Source of the DNA: an uncultured Pseudomonadota bacterium
Lineage (GTDB): Bacteria; Pseudomonadota; Gammaproteobacteria; Steroidobacterales; Steroidobacteraceae
Length of the DNA stretch: 64,000 bases
NCBI GenBank assembly: GCA_903898785.1
Contig: CAIUGU010000176.1
Coordinates: forward strand, 1-64,000
Direction: 5' to 3'
The first letter of the stretch is position 1, and each line of letters begins with the position of its first letter. The position numbers and the translations under genes are program-made. A model generated the notes under the pieces. The model was not told where the DNA came from and did no database searches. It was given only the letters and a program-made list of their open reading frames with translations. Of this stretch, positions 27,139 to 35,897 are shown one piece after another.

Positions 27139-27792
27139 ATGACCAGCATGCCCTCCCGCAGCCCGCTGACCCTCGTGATCGGGGACCGGCAGCTGTCGTC
27201 CTGGTCGCTGCGCGCGTGGATCCTGCTCAAGCACCTGGGTATCGACTTCGAGGAGGTCTGCCTGCGCCTCGACACCCCCGACTTCGAACAGCGCATCGGT
27301 GCCCATTCGCCCACGCGGCGGGTTCCCGTGCTGATCGATGGCGCGCTGAAGGTCTGGGACTCGCTCGCGATCTGCGAGTACGCGAACGAGCTGGCCGGCG
27401 GTCGCGGCTGGCCCGAGGATCCTGCCGCGCGCGCCCTTGCACGTGCGATCAGCGCGGAGATGCACTCGGGTTTCGCGGCGCTGCGGACCCAATGGCCGAT
27501 GCAGGCGACGAGCGTGCTGCGCGTGCCGCTCGATTCGGCCGGCCTTGCGGATGTCGCCCGTATCAATGCCCTCTGGCAAGACGCGCTGGACCGCCACGGC
27601 GGTGCAGGGCCGTGGCTGTTCGGTCGTTACACCATCGCCGATGCGATGTATGCCCCCGTGGTGCTGCGCTTCAATACCTACGGAGCCGACCTGTCCCCGG
27701 CCGCACGAGGCTATGTGGCCACCACACTGGCGGATCCCTGCCTCAAGGCCTGGCTGGCGGATGCCCTGGCGGAATGCGCTGCGCCCCGTTGA
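27139..27792 (+). CDS. Glutathione S-transferase family protein
   Basis: A 217-residue GST with the thioredoxin-like N-domain (LVIGDRQLSSWSLRAWILLKHLGIDFEEV, RRVPVLIDGALKVWDSLAICEYANE) and a helical C-domain with the YTIADAMYAPVVLRF capping motif. The SSWSLRAW start resembles the stress-related YfcF/zeta-like GSTs. It is cytosolic; the substrate is unknown. The FIST gene starts 12 bases after its stop, so the two are likely co-transcribed. Confidence 0.9.
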   Translation: MTSMPSRSPLTLVIGDRQLSSWSLRAWILLKHLGIDFEEVCLRLDTPDFEQRIGAHSPTRRVPVLIDGALKVWDSLAICEYANELAGGRGWPEDPAARALARAISAEMHSGFAALRTQWPMQATSVLRVPLDSAGLADVARINALWQDALDRHGGAGPWLFGRYTIADAMYAPVVLRFNTYGADLSPAARGYVATTLADPCLKAWLADALAECAAPR

Positions 27793-27803
27793 GGCACGGC
27801 AGG

Positions 27804-29003
27804 ATGCGCGTCATGAAGTGGACCTCGACTGCAGTCACCCATCCGGATCTCGCGACGGCCGTGCAGCAGGCGGCCGGCCAGGTCTTCGAAGGCCTCGATC
27901 GGCAGGAGCCGGACCTGATCATCGCCTTCGTCAGCGCAGGGCACTCAGCCGGGTTCGCGGCGCTCGGCGCACTGCTGGCACGCGAATTCGAATCCGCCTT
28001 CGTCTTCGGTTGCTGTGCCGGCGGCGTGATCGGTGGTGGTCGCGAGCTGGAAGACCTTCCCGCATTGTCGCTGACCGCGGCCGTACTGCCGAACGTCAAG
28101 GTACGCGGTCTCCACGTCGAGACTGCAGACGTGCCGCCCGTGTTCGCCGAGCGGCGCATGTGGGAGGACACGCTGCAGGTCGGGGCCCACGAGGATCCCG
28201 CGTTCCTGCTGCTCGCCGATCCTTTCACGTTCTCGGCGGATACGCTGCTTCGGGGACTCGATCGCGCCTTTCCCGGCAGCGCGAAGATCGGGGGCCTTGC
28301 AAGCGGCGGACGGCAGCCGGGCACCACGGCGCTGTACCTCCAGGATCGCCTGCATCGATCCGGTGCAGTGATCCTGTCGATGACCGGAGACATCAAGGTC
28401 AGCACGACGCTGGCCCAAGGCAGCCGGCCGATCGGCGATCCGATGTTCGTCACGGGCGTGCATGACAACCTGATACGCGAGCTGGACGGACGGATTCCAC
28501 GGGAAGTGCTTGGCGCCGTCTTCGAGCAGCTGCCGGCCGCGGACCGCAAATTGTTCAGCGAGGCGCTGTATCTCGGCATCGGCGCCGCGCGCGACCGCAG
28601 CGAATACCACAGCGGCGACTTCCTCATCCGCAGCATCCTCGGCCTCGACCCGAAGAGCGGCGCCTTGTGGATCGGCGACCAGGTCGAGCCCAACGCCGTC
28701 GTGCAGCTGCATGTGCGCGACGCGCTGTCCGCGGCGCAGGACATCGAGCGGAGCCTGCGGGCGCACAGGCAGGCCTTGTCCGGCTACGAGCCGAGTGCCG
28801 CGCTGCTGTTCTCCTGCGTGAGCCGCGGCACGGCCTTCTACGGACAGCCGGACCACGACAGCAATGCCTACAGGCGCATCGTGGCCGACGTACCCGTCGG
28901 CGGTTTCTTCTGCGGCGGGGAGATCGGCCCGATCCAGGGCACGACGTACGTGCACGGCCACACGAGCGTCTTCGGGACCGTGGGGCCGCGCAGCCGCAAG
29001 TAG
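27804..29003 (+). CDS. FIST N/C domain sensory protein
   Basis: A 399-residue protein with the FIST domain pair and no other domain. FIST_N covers about 25-220 (LIIAFVSAGHSAGFAALGALLAREFESAFVFGCCAGGVIGGGRE, LADPFTFSADTLLRGLDRAFPGSAKIGGLASGG); FIST_C covers about 235-390 (ALYLGIGAARDRSEYHSGDFLIRSILGLDPKSGALWIGDQVEP, ALLFSCVSRGTAFYGQPDHDS...VGGFFCGGEIGPI). FIST domains are thought to bind small ligands such as amino acids in signalling. The ATG at 27804 (GAGG 9 bases upstream) and the ATG at 27813 (AGGA 8 bases upstream) are both plausible starts. No kinase or GGDEF gene adjoins it. Confidence 0.9.
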   Translation: MRVMKWTSTAVTHPDLATAVQQAAGQVFEGLDRQEPDLIIAFVSAGHSAGFAALGALLAREFESAFVFGCCAGGVIGGGRELEDLPALSLTAAVLPNVKVRGLHVETADVPPVFAERRMWEDTLQVGAHEDPAFLLLADPFTFSADTLLRGLDRAFPGSAKIGGLASGGRQPGTTALYLQDRLHRSGAVILSMTGDIKVSTTLAQGSRPIGDPMFVTGVHDNLIRELDGRIPREVLGAVFEQLPAADRKLFSEALYLGIGAARDRSEYHSGDFLIRSILGLDPKSGALWIGDQVEPNAVVQLHVRDALSAAQDIERSLRAHRQALSGYEPSAALLFSCVSRGTAFYGQPDHDSNAYRRIVADVPVGGFFCGGEIGPIQGTTYVHGHTSVFGTVGPRSRK

Positions 29004-29019
29004 GATCCGGCAAGGCCGG

Positions 29020-30051
29020 TCACACGTCCTGCATTCTCCAGGGCGACTGGTAGTTCATGCCAAGCCGCATGATCCTCCCGAGCAGTTCGCCGTAGTCCAC
29101 GCCCGTCACCCTGGCCGACTGTGCGAAGTCCTCGCCCAGGCTCAGGTTCGGGTTTGCATTGGCTTCGAGGACGAACACGCTGCCGTCGGGACGCATGCGG
29201 AAATCGATGCGCGCGTAGCCGCTCAGGCTCAAGGCGCGATAGATCCGCTTGGTGAGCTTGTCGAGGTAGCCCGGCATCCCGTCGGGTAACGCGTGCGCTG
29301 CGGCGGTACGGATGCCGTGCTTCTTCTGGTACGCGCGATCCCACTTCACCTTGCGCGTGGCGATGCCGGCAAGTTCCGGCAGCGTGCCGAAATCCAGCTC
29401 CCACACCGGGAACGTCTGCAGCCGCTGGTTGCCCATGACGCCGACGTAGAACTCCCTGCCCTCGATGTATTCCTCGACGAGCGCATCCGAGCGCGTCTGG
29501 TCGTGGATGAAGTGGATGCGGTCCTTGAGATGGTCCACGTCGTGCACCACGGAGGCCTGCGAGATTCCGAGGGACGCGTCCTCGGAGACGGATTTGACGA
29601 ACAGCGGGAACTTGAGCTTGGCCGGCACGCGATAGCGCTGGCCGCGTCGCAGGACCGCGAAGCGCGGCGTCGGGATGCGATGGTACGCAAGGATCTGCTT
29701 CGACAGCGCCTTGTCGCGCGAGATCATCAGCCCGCGCGGATTGCAGCCGGTGTACGGCTGGCGCATGAGTTCGAGGAAGGCCACGACATGCTGGTCGTAG
29801 CTGACGATGCCCTGGAATTCCTCCAGCAGGTTGAAGGCCACGTCGGGCTTCCATTCCATGATCGCAGCACGCAGGTCGGTGAGGCTGTCGCCGAGCCCGA
29901 GCGCCCGGACTTCGTGGCCGGACTTGCGCAGGTACTCGACGACGTCGTACTCGGTCTTGAACTCGTCGATCTCCCGCTCCGAATAGCCCTTGAGGGTGTC
30001 GGGGGGCACCAGGCTTTCGTGCATCAGGACCAGGACACGGAGTGGCTTCAT
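29020..30051 (-). CDS. ATP-grasp ligase (D-Ala-D-Ala ligase-like)
   Basis: A 343-residue ATP-grasp enzyme. The N-terminal preATP-grasp domain (1-110) has VLVLMHESLVPP and PDVAFNLLEEFQG; the ATP-grasp core has PYTGCNPRGLMISRDKALSKQILAYHRIPTPRF, FPLFVKSVSEDASLGIS, LVEEYIEGREFYVGVMGN and the metal-binding RIDFRMRPDGSVFVLEANANPNLS. This is the layout of D-Ala-D-Ala ligase relatives that join a carboxylate to an amine. It cannot be the housekeeping Ddl with confidence: the family has many amide-ligase branches. Its ATG overlaps the metallopeptidase TGA (ATGA). It ends 16 bases from the convergent FIST stop and closes the five-gene operon. Confidence 0.9.
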   Translation of the reverse strand: MKPLRVLVLMHESLVPPDTLKGYSEREIDEFKTEYDVVEYLRKSGHEVRALGLGDSLTDLRAAIMEWKPDVAFNLLEEFQGIVSYDQHVVAFLELMRQPYTGCNPRGLMISRDKALSKQILAYHRIPTPRFAVLRRGQRYRVPAKLKFPLFVKSVSEDASLGISQASVVHDVDHLKDRIHFIHDQTRSDALVEEYIEGREFYVGVMGNQRLQTFPVWELDFGTLPELAGIATRKVKWDRAYQKKHGIRTAAAHALPDGMPGYLDKLTKRIYRALSLSGYARIDFRMRPDGSVFVLEANANPNLSLGEDFAQSARVTGVDYGELLGRIMRLGMNYQSPWRMQDV

Positions 30052-31109
30052 AGCGCGTACTTCTCACGATCGCGGCGCAGGACGTCCAGCATGATCCGCT
30101 CGATGAGTCCGAGGGCGGCACGCTTGGCGTCGCGCTGGGGGGTTGTCACGACGAGCTGCAGCAGGCGGCAACGACGGATGACGAGGCGCATCACGTGATA
30201 CACCACGTAAGGATGCAGGTCGTTGCGCCGCGCAAGCAACCGGATGAACTGGGGACGGACCTGCCTCAGGAAGCTGCTGGCCGATTGCCGCCGCGGCTGG
30301 TCGGTCCGCCTGCCGAAGACCCGCTTCAGCCGCAGGTCGTACGCATCGACGGAATCGAACGCATAGCGCTTGAGGCGCTGTTCGTAATGCTGGCGCAGGG
30401 TCCGGCGATTGCTGTTGATCGGCTCGATGACTTCGCGGGTGCGTACGACTGGCCGCGCGCCCTTCAGCTCGTGCATCACTGCATCGACATACTCGAGCTT
30501 GCGGCTCACGGGCCAGTCGGCGTAATCGGTCCGCCAGCGCGAGCGCGGCTTCAGCCACACCGCGAACGTTTCCGCAAAGTCCTCGGTCGGATGGCTCTGC
30601 GCGTACCAGTGGCTCAGGTGCAGCACGAAGTTGCGGCTCGTCGGCCTCGGCTTGTAGATGTCGGGATACGGCCGCGATGCGGGACCGAAGACGCGGCGCC
30701 ACTCCTTGCGCCGGCGCAGCCGGAAGGCGGTATCCACCGCATGGCCGGCCTCGTGCCTCAGGATGCGCATCAGCCAGTTGACGTTGCCTCCCTCCACTTC
30801 GTGCATGAAGCGTCGTTCGAGCTGCATCAATCGCGGATGGGCAAGGTAGAACGGAATCGCGATGCCGGGGATGCCGTCGGGAGAGAACCACTCGTCGGCC
30901 AGCCAGGCATGCGGCTGGAAACGCAGGCCTCGCTGCTCGAGCTCGTCGCGCAGGCGATCGAGGTGGGGCTCGACGAAGGAGCCGCGGATGGTGAGGCGCA
31001 GGTCGCAGAAGCGCAGGTCCAGCAGTTCCTCGTCAGAAAGCGTCAGCCACGCCGGTCGGCTGCGCTTGTGGCGCTCCCCGCTCCGTGCAGCGTGACTGCG
31101 CGCAGCCAT
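30048..31109 (-). CDS. Putative zinc-binding metallopeptidase
   Basis: A 353-residue cytosolic protein. It carries a zincin site HEAGH (119-123) in LMRILRHEAGHAVDTAFRL and a downstream HPTEDFAETFAVWL (173-186), whose Glu/His are candidates for the third zinc ligand. This matches the putative zinc-binding metallopeptidase (Peptidase_Mx-like) group; no substrate is known. The C-terminal third (270-353) is Arg-rich and helical. The ATG at 31109 shares a base with the TGA of the preceding fusion gene (TGATG), and its own TGA overlaps the ATP-grasp start, so its synthesis is coupled on both sides. Confidence 0.85.
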   Translation of the reverse strand: MAARSHAARSGERHKRSRPAWLTLSDEELLDLRFCDLRLTIRGSFVEPHLDRLRDELEQRGLRFQPHAWLADEWFSPDGIPGIAIPFYLAHPRLMQLERRFMHEVEGGNVNWLMRILRHEAGHAVDTAFRLRRRKEWRRVFGPASRPYPDIYKPRPTSRNFVLHLSHWYAQSHPTEDFAETFAVWLKPRSRWRTDYADWPVSRKLEYVDAVMHELKGARPVVRTREVIEPINSNRRTLRQHYEQRLKRYAFDSVDAYDLRLKRVFGRRTDQPRRQSASSFLRQVRPQFIRLLARRNDLHPYVVYHVMRLVIRRCRLLQLVVTTPQRDAKRAALGLIERIMLDVLRRDREKYAL

Positions 31110-32530
31110 CACGCGGCGCCCGGTCCGTTGGACAACAGTCGGGCGACGGACTCGAGCGCAGCAAGGTCGACGACGCCTGTTGTTGCGGCCGGTGGCAGGC
31201 CCCGCACGCCGTAGTGCGCACCGGCGAGTGCACCGTACAGCGCAGCAACGCTGGCGGAGTCGCCCGCCGTACGCAATGCGAGATCGAGCCCCGACCGGAA
31301 ATCCTGCGACTGCGCAAACGCGGCCAGCGCCGCCGCCAATATGGCTGTTGCAGTACTTGCCGTCGCGGGTCGCGCGGCTGCGTGCCAGGCCGTCGACTTC
31401 AGGGCGTCGACTTCGGGCTTCAATTTGCGCTCGTGCAACGCGTTGCCGGACAAGGCCAGGATCCCGGGCTTGGGCGTTCCCGCGACAGCCTCCAGCATCA
31501 GCGCGGCGAAGTACCGGCAGCAATCGAGCACGATCGGGGCCTGGTGCGTCGTGCACGATGCTTCTGCCGCCACCTCGATCGCCTGCGCAGGCCGATGTCG
31601 CAGGTAAAGCGCCACGGCGACCGTGCGAACCAGCGTGTGGGGATCGAGGTTGGCCGGGTCGTGCGGGCCTGCAAACGGCTTGCGCGACCATTGCCACGTC
31701 GCGACGGCGCGGCTCACGGGAGCCGGGACGGCGACGGGCACGGTGGCGCCGGCGATGCACCCTTCCTTGCGCCAACGCTGATAGCGCTGCATCTGGTCAT
31801 CGGGATCGTTGCCGCTGCACGCGACGAGGCTGTTGGCCAGCAACAGCGTCATCGCCGTGTGGGCACCCCAGGCCTTGCCCTGGCCGGCCGCAGCCTCGGC
31901 GAGCGCAAGTCCGAGCAGGGCGCCCTCCACGCGACTGGATTCGCTCGCCCTCAGACGTGCGGGTGCCGCTTCCCCGGATTCATGCCAGAAGCGCACATAG
32001 CTTGCCTGCGCCTCCGTCTCGGGGATCTGGGGAATCCCCCGCGATCGTTCGGACTGCTGCCACAACTCTGCCAGTCTATCGAGTGCATCGTCGTGCTCCG
32101 CCCCGTGGCGAACGAGATAGCAGCCGAGCACCGTGCCGGTCCTGCCCACGCCCGCCCTGCAGTGCAGGTAGACTTTGCGACCGCCAGCGAGGGCTTCGTC
32201 GATGCAGTCGAGTGCGGCCACCACCAGCGAGGCCCCATCGGGCAGGCCGTGATCCTCGATCGCAAAGCGGCGGTAGCTCGCATCCGGTCGCAGGCTCGCA
32301 AGCACCGACGCGTACTCCGGCAGCTCGTGTGCCTCGGTCAGGTCGATGAAGTAGTCGATGCCGGCGTTCAGCAACTTGCGCAACCGCGATTCGGCATCGG
32401 CGTCCCGCACTGCGCCCGGGTACTCGCCGGCAAGCAGCCTGCCTGTCTCGATCCAGTAGGTATTGGGCAACGGCCGGTCCGCAGGGCGGGTAGCCGTGGC
32501 GCCTGCACGTGCGGGTTCCTTCATGTCCAT
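31109..32530 (-). CDS. Dual-specificity phosphatase fused to ADP-ribosylglycohydrolase-like domain
   Basis: A 473-residue two-domain protein. The N-domain (about 22-185) is a Cys-based protein phosphatase: general acid Asp93 in IEDHGLPDG and signature H-C-R-A-G-V-G-R-T-G with Cys124 and Arg130. The C-domain (about 198-446) has the fold pattern of ADP-ribosylglycohydrolases (SRVEGALLGLALAEAA, SCTTHQ.P..LDCCRYFAALM, GALAGAHYG). Two metal-binding motifs are altered: the usual TDDT reads GAHT (222-225) and the usual GDTDT reads GDSAS (423-427). The C-domain may therefore be a binding module rather than an active hydrolase. The ATG at 32530 is two bases after the ttcA stop. Confidence 0.85.
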   Translation of the reverse strand: MDMKEPARAGATATRPADRPLPNTYWIETGRLLAGEYPGAVRDADAESRLRKLLNAGIDYFIDLTEAHELPEYASVLASLRPDASYRRFAIEDHGLPDGASLVVAALDCIDEALAGGRKVYLHCRAGVGRTGTVLGCYLVRHGAEHDDALDRLAELWQQSERSRGIPQIPETEAQASYVRFWHESGEAAPARLRASESSRVEGALLGLALAEAAAGQGKAWGAHTAMTLLLANSLVACSGNDPDDQMQRYQRWRKEGCIAGATVPVAVPAPVSRAVATWQWSRKPFAGPHDPANLDPHTLVRTVAVALYLRHRPAQAIEVAAEASCTTHQAPIVLDCCRYFAALMLEAVAGTPKPGILALSGNALHERKLKPEVDALKSTAWHAAARPATASTATAILAAALAAFAQSQDFRSGLDLALRTAGDSASVAALYGALAGAHYGVRGLPPAATTGVVDLAALESVARLLSNGPGAA

Positions 32531-32532
32531 GG

Positions 32533-33417
32533 TCAGGCGGGGTCGTCCTGCGCCTGGTCGAGCCACGCGTCCGCGCTGCCCGGGACCTCCTTGCCGGACA
32601 GCCCTGCAAAATCGAATGCCGCGGGGTCGGCGAGATGCGACGGCACGACGTTCCGCAGGCTGGCGAAGATGGTCTCGATGCGACCCGGGTTGTCGCGCTC
32701 CCATTCCTGCAGCATGCGCTTGATGGCAACGCGCTGCATGTTGTCCTGCGATCCGCAGAGCTGGCAGGGGATGATGGGGAAGTTCCGCGTGCGCGCGTAC
32801 CGCTCGATGTCGCGCTCGGCGACATAGGCGAGCGGCCGGATGACGATGTGGCGGCCGTCTTCGGACTTGAGCTTGGGGGGCATCGCCTTCAGCTTGCCGC
32901 CGAAGAACATGTTGAGGAACAGCGTCTCGACGATGTCGTCGCGATGGTGTCCGAGCGCGATCCTGGTGATGCCGTTCTCCGCGGCGAACCGGTACAGCGC
33001 GCCGCGCCGCAGGCGGGAACACAGCCCGCACATCGTCCGGCCTTCCGGGATCACCCGCTTCACGACGCTGTACGTGTCCTGCTCGATGACGTGGAAGGGC
33101 ACTCCCAGCGACCTGGCGTAGGCGGGCAACACGTGCTCCGGAAAGCCCGGCTGCTTCTGGTCGAGATTCACGGCGAGCAGTTCGAAATCGACCGGCGCGC
33201 TGCGCTTCAGCGACAGCAGGATGTCGAGCAGCGTGTAGGAGTCCTTCCCGCCCGAGAGGCACACCATCACACGGTCGCCGGCCTCGATCATGCGGAAGTC
33301 CGCGATCGCCTTGCCCACGAGGCCACGCAGGCGGGACTGCAGCCGCCGCGCGTTGTTGGACGGCGACTGTGCGAGCACGTCGGCCACTGCGACTGTTGTT
33401 TCCACGGGCACCTTCAA
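32533..33417 (-). CDS. ttcA: tRNA 2-thiocytidine biosynthesis protein TtcA
   Basis: TtcA installs 2-thiocytidine at position 32 of certain tRNAs, using ATP and a [4Fe-4S] cluster. The 294-residue sequence has the PP-loop S-G-G-K-D-S (55-60), the CXXC pair CGLC (130-133) and a second pair CQLC (218-221) that hold the cluster, and [11 protein letters not shown]. The start appears to be TTG at 33417, overlapping the M32 stop (ATTGA); GTG at 33411 is the alternative. No ATG precedes the conserved core. It is the second gene of the operon. Confidence 0.94.
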   Translation of the reverse strand: MKVPVETTVAVADVLAQSPSNNARRLQSRLRGLVGKAIADFRMIEAGDRVMVCLSGGKDSYTLLDILLSLKRSAPVDFELLAVNLDQKQPGFPEHVLPAYARSLGVPFHVIEQDTYSVVKRVIPEGRTMCGLCSRLRRGALYRFAAENGITRIALGHHRDDIVETLFLNMFFGGKLKAMPPKLKSEDGRHIVIRPLAYVAERDIERYARTRNFPIIPCQLCGSQDNMQRVAIKRMLQEWERDNPGRIETIFASLRNVVPSHLADPAAFDFAGLSGKEVPGSADAWLDQAQDDPA

Positions 33418-34907
33418 TCGAGATACTTGGTTTCGACGTAGCGCAGCCAGGAGGCCGCCGACAGCGGCTTGCCCGTGGCGTTCTTCACGAGTTCCGGCGT
33501 GCCGACGCTGGCCGCAAGTCCGTGCACGTTTTCCCTGAGCCAGCCAAACAGACCCTCGAACTGTCCCTGGGCGAGTTCGTCATCGAGGTGCGGACGGTCG
33601 TTGCGCAGGCTTTCGTGCAGCTGCCCCGCCATCACCGCGCCGAGCGCATACGACGGGAAATAGCCGAACGAGCCGACGGCCCAGTGCACGTCCTGCAGGC
33701 AGCCCTCGGCATCGCTGGTCGGCGTGAGCCCGAGCCGTCGCTCCATGCCGGCATTCCAGGCCGCTGGCACGTCTTGCACCTTGAGCTCGTCGGCGAGGAT
33801 CGCCTTCTCCAGCTCGAACCGCAGCATGATATGCAGCGGATACGTGAGCTCGTCGGCGTCGATCCGGATGAAACCGCGCTGCACACGATTGAGGTGGCGA
33901 TAGAGATTGTCGGCCTCCCACTCGGGGCCCGAGACGCCGAAGATGCGCTCCATCACCGGCTTCAGGTAGCGCATGAACGGTCGGCTCCGGCCGATCACCA
34001 TCTCGAGCAGCAGCGACTGGCTTTCCTGCATCGCCATGCCGCGATCGCGCCCGACCGGCTGTCCCCGCCACGCCTCGGGCAGGCCGAAGTCGTACATCGC
34101 GTGGCCCGTCTCATGGAGGACTCCCATCAGGCCGGGGAAGGGATCGTTGACGTCGAAGCGCGTGGTGACGCGGATATCGCCGGGGACGCCGCCCGTGAAG
34201 GGATGCTCGCTCTCGTCGAGGCGGCCGCGGTCGAACGGGAAACCCAGCGCCTTCATGACCTCGAGCGCCAGCTGCCGCTGCTTCGCGGCCGTATAGCGGC
34301 CCGCAATCGGCAACGTAGGCGTGGCGGACTGCGCCGCGATGGCCTTCTGGATCAACCCGGGCAGCCGCCGGCCGAGGGCCGTGAAGATCTGGTCGATCTC
34401 CGCACAGGTGAGACCCGGACTGAACTCGTCGATCAACGCATCGTAAGGCGCGAGACCCAGCGCCTGACCCAGCAGGTTTGCCTTGTCGCGCGTGAGGGCA
34501 ACCACTTCCTCGAGGTGCGGTGCAAATGCATTGAAGTTGCTCTGTTGCCGCGCCTCCGCCCACCTCGCCTCGGCGCGGGCCGTCGCGCGCGCGAGCCTCG
34601 ACACCAGGGACTGGGGCGTTGCAAGCGCGTGGTCCTGGGCCCGGCGCATTTCCTTCAGGTTGGCCAGTTGCCAGGGTTCAAGGCCCTGCGCGTTCGCCTG
34701 GGCCCGCTCGAGAAGGCGGGACACCTTCGGGGTAATCAGCAGCGCATGGCATTCGGTCTCGAGCGCAGCCAGTTGCTCGCCGCGCACCTCGGCACTGCCC
34801 TTCGGCATCATGACCGCGGCATCCCAATGCAGCAGGCTGGCCGCCCCCTGCAGGGCATGCAGCCTGCGAAACTCCTGCTCGAGCTGTTGGTAAGGCGTCA
34901 GCGCCAT
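33414..34907 (-). CDS. Thermostable carboxypeptidase 1 (M32, Taq-type)
   Basis: A 497-residue cytosolic metallocarboxypeptidase of family M32 releasing C-terminal residues from peptides. Zinc site HETGH (265-269) within [17 protein letters not shown]; other M32 motifs are [39 protein letters not shown], the catalytic-region [14 protein letters not shown] and [14 protein letters not shown]. Family length is about 500. The ATG at 34907 is chosen over an upstream extension with a low-complexity N-terminus. It heads the five-gene operon and shares its last bases with the ttcA start. Confidence 0.95.
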   Translation of the reverse strand: MALTPYQQLEQEFRRLHALQGAASLLHWDAAVMMPKGSAEVRGEQLAALETECHALLITPKVSRLLERAQANAQGLEPWQLANLKEMRRAQDHALATPQSLVSRLARATARAEARWAEARQQSNFNAFAPHLEEVVALTRDKANLLGQALGLAPYDALIDEFSPGLTCAEIDQIFTALGRRLPGLIQKAIAAQSATPTLPIAGRYTAAKQRQLALEVMKALGFPFDRGRLDESEHPFTGGVPGDIRVTTRFDVNDPFPGLMGVLHETGHAMYDFGLPEAWRGQPVGRDRGMAMQESQSLLLEMVIGRSRPFMRYLKPVMERIFGVSGPEWEADNLYRHLNRVQRGFIRIDADELTYPLHIMLRFELEKAILADELKVQDVPAAWNAGMERRLGLTPTSDAEGCLQDVHWAVGSFGYFPSYALGAVMAGQLHESLRNDRPHLDDELAQGQFEGLFGWLRENVHGLAASVGTPELVKNATGKPLSAASWLRYVETKYLD

Positions 34908-35040
34908 GAGGGTGTGTCGGTCTGGTAAGGGGGCCGGCCTCCGGGGTCCGGGATGCCCGCAACCCCCCGCAAGGTCTGCGGATTCTAGCAAGGGGCCACC
35001 CGGGTGACCTCGGGAAGGTTACAAAAACTTAAACGGGATG

Positions 35041-35160
35041 CGGGGTTAAGGCCCCTCGGGAATGTGCTTTCATAGGGCCACTTTCGAGTGGGCGCGCTAA
35101 ATCCCCCTGCAACTGCTGCACCCCTGGCCGGTGGCAAGAATGCCTCCGGCCATTTTTTTA
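35041..35160 (+). ncRNA. Candidate structured small RNA between minus-strand genes
   Basis: The stretch between the M32 start and the response-regulator stop is read here on the plus strand, against both neighbours. It can form GGCCC/GGGCC (35050-35054 with 35075-35079), an alternative CCACT-TTCG-AGTGG hairpin (35078-35091) that shares bases with the first, and a final GC-rich stem followed by seven T. A weak promoter (GTGACC at 35004, TTAAAC at 35029) lies just upstream. No open frame explains it. No known RNA family was recognised. Confidence 0.45.
35127..35159 (+). terminator. Strong plus-strand intrinsic terminator with no plus-strand gene
   Basis: GGCCGG, a 14-base loop, CCGGCC, then ATTTTTTTA. 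The direction is opposite to both flanking genes, so it must end an unannotated plus-strand transcript. The last bases overlap the response-regulator stop codon. Confidence 0.75.
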
Positions 35161-35871
35161 TCTCGCGGTCGCCGGCCCACCCTGGGGCCCGCCTTTCCGC
35201 GGACCCACGACGTACCCCTCGCCCCGAACCGTATGGATGAGGGGCTCGTCGAACCCCTTGTCGACGGCCTGCCGCAGCCGGCTCAGGTGGACTTCGACGA
35301 CGTTGGTCTTGGGGTCGAAGTGCAGGTCCCAGACGTGCTCGAGCAGCATCTTGCGGCTGACCGTCTGCCCGGAATGGCGCATCAGGTACTCAAGCAACCG
35401 GAATTCGCGCGCCGTCAGGTCGATGTCCCGCCCCGCTCGCTGCGCACGCCGGTTGACGAGATCCAGCTTGAGGTCCGCGACTTCAAGGCGCATTGGGGTA
35501 TCGGCACCGCGCGCGCCCCTGCGCAACAAGGCCTCGACCCGCGCGAGCAGCTCGACGAACGCATAGGGCTTGGGAAGATAGTCGTCGCCGCCGGCCTGCA
35601 GGCCATCGACGCGATCGACGACGTTGCCGAGCGCACTCAGCACCAGGATGGGGGTCGCGTTGCCGGCCGCGCGCAACGTCTTGACGATGGACAGCCCTTC
35701 CATGCCCGGCAACGTCCGGTCCGCGATGATGACGTCCCACGTGTCGCTCATCGCGCGCCGCAAGCCTTCGCGCCCGTCGGACTCATGGGCTATGTCGTAG
35801 CCGTGCTCCCTGAACTCGCTGCAGACGATCTCGGCAGTGTCGGCATCGTCTTCGATCATCAGGATGCGCAT
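35158..35871 (-). CDS. OmpR/PhoB-family response regulator (orphan)
   Basis: A 237-residue regulator: receiver domain (1-118) with acidic pocket Asp8/Asp9, phosphoacceptor Asp51 (IIADRTLPG), conserved Ser78 (LVLSALG) and Lys in YLPKPY; winged-helix DNA-binding domain (about 128-225) with LTAREFRLLEYLMRHSGQ, VVEVHLSRLRQAVDKGF and the wing IHTVRGEGYVV. It ends with a Gly/Pro-rich tail. It is encoded 26 bases after the RND transporter gene with no histidine kinase beside it; it probably regulates the pump operon and takes phosphate from a kinase elsewhere. Confidence 0.93.
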   Translation of the reverse strand: MRILMIEDDADTAEIVCSEFREHGYDIAHESDGREGLRRAMSDTWDVIIADRTLPGMEGLSIVKTLRAAGNATPILVLSALGNVVDRVDGLQAGGDDYLPKPYAFVELLARVEALLRRGARGADTPMRLEVADLKLDLVNRRAQRAGRDIDLTAREFRLLEYLMRHSGQTVSRKMLLEHVWDLHFDPKTNVVEVHLSRLRQAVDKGFDEPLIHTVRGEGYVVGPRKGGPQGGPATAR

Positions 35872-35897
35872 GCTGCATCACTGCCATCGTGTACGCG

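Noticed and set aside
29020-30051. Assigning the ATP-grasp gene as the housekeeping D-Ala-D-Ala ligase (ddl)
   Set aside because: It is not near mur/fts genes and is coupled to a metallopeptidase; the family is too broad to name a substrate.
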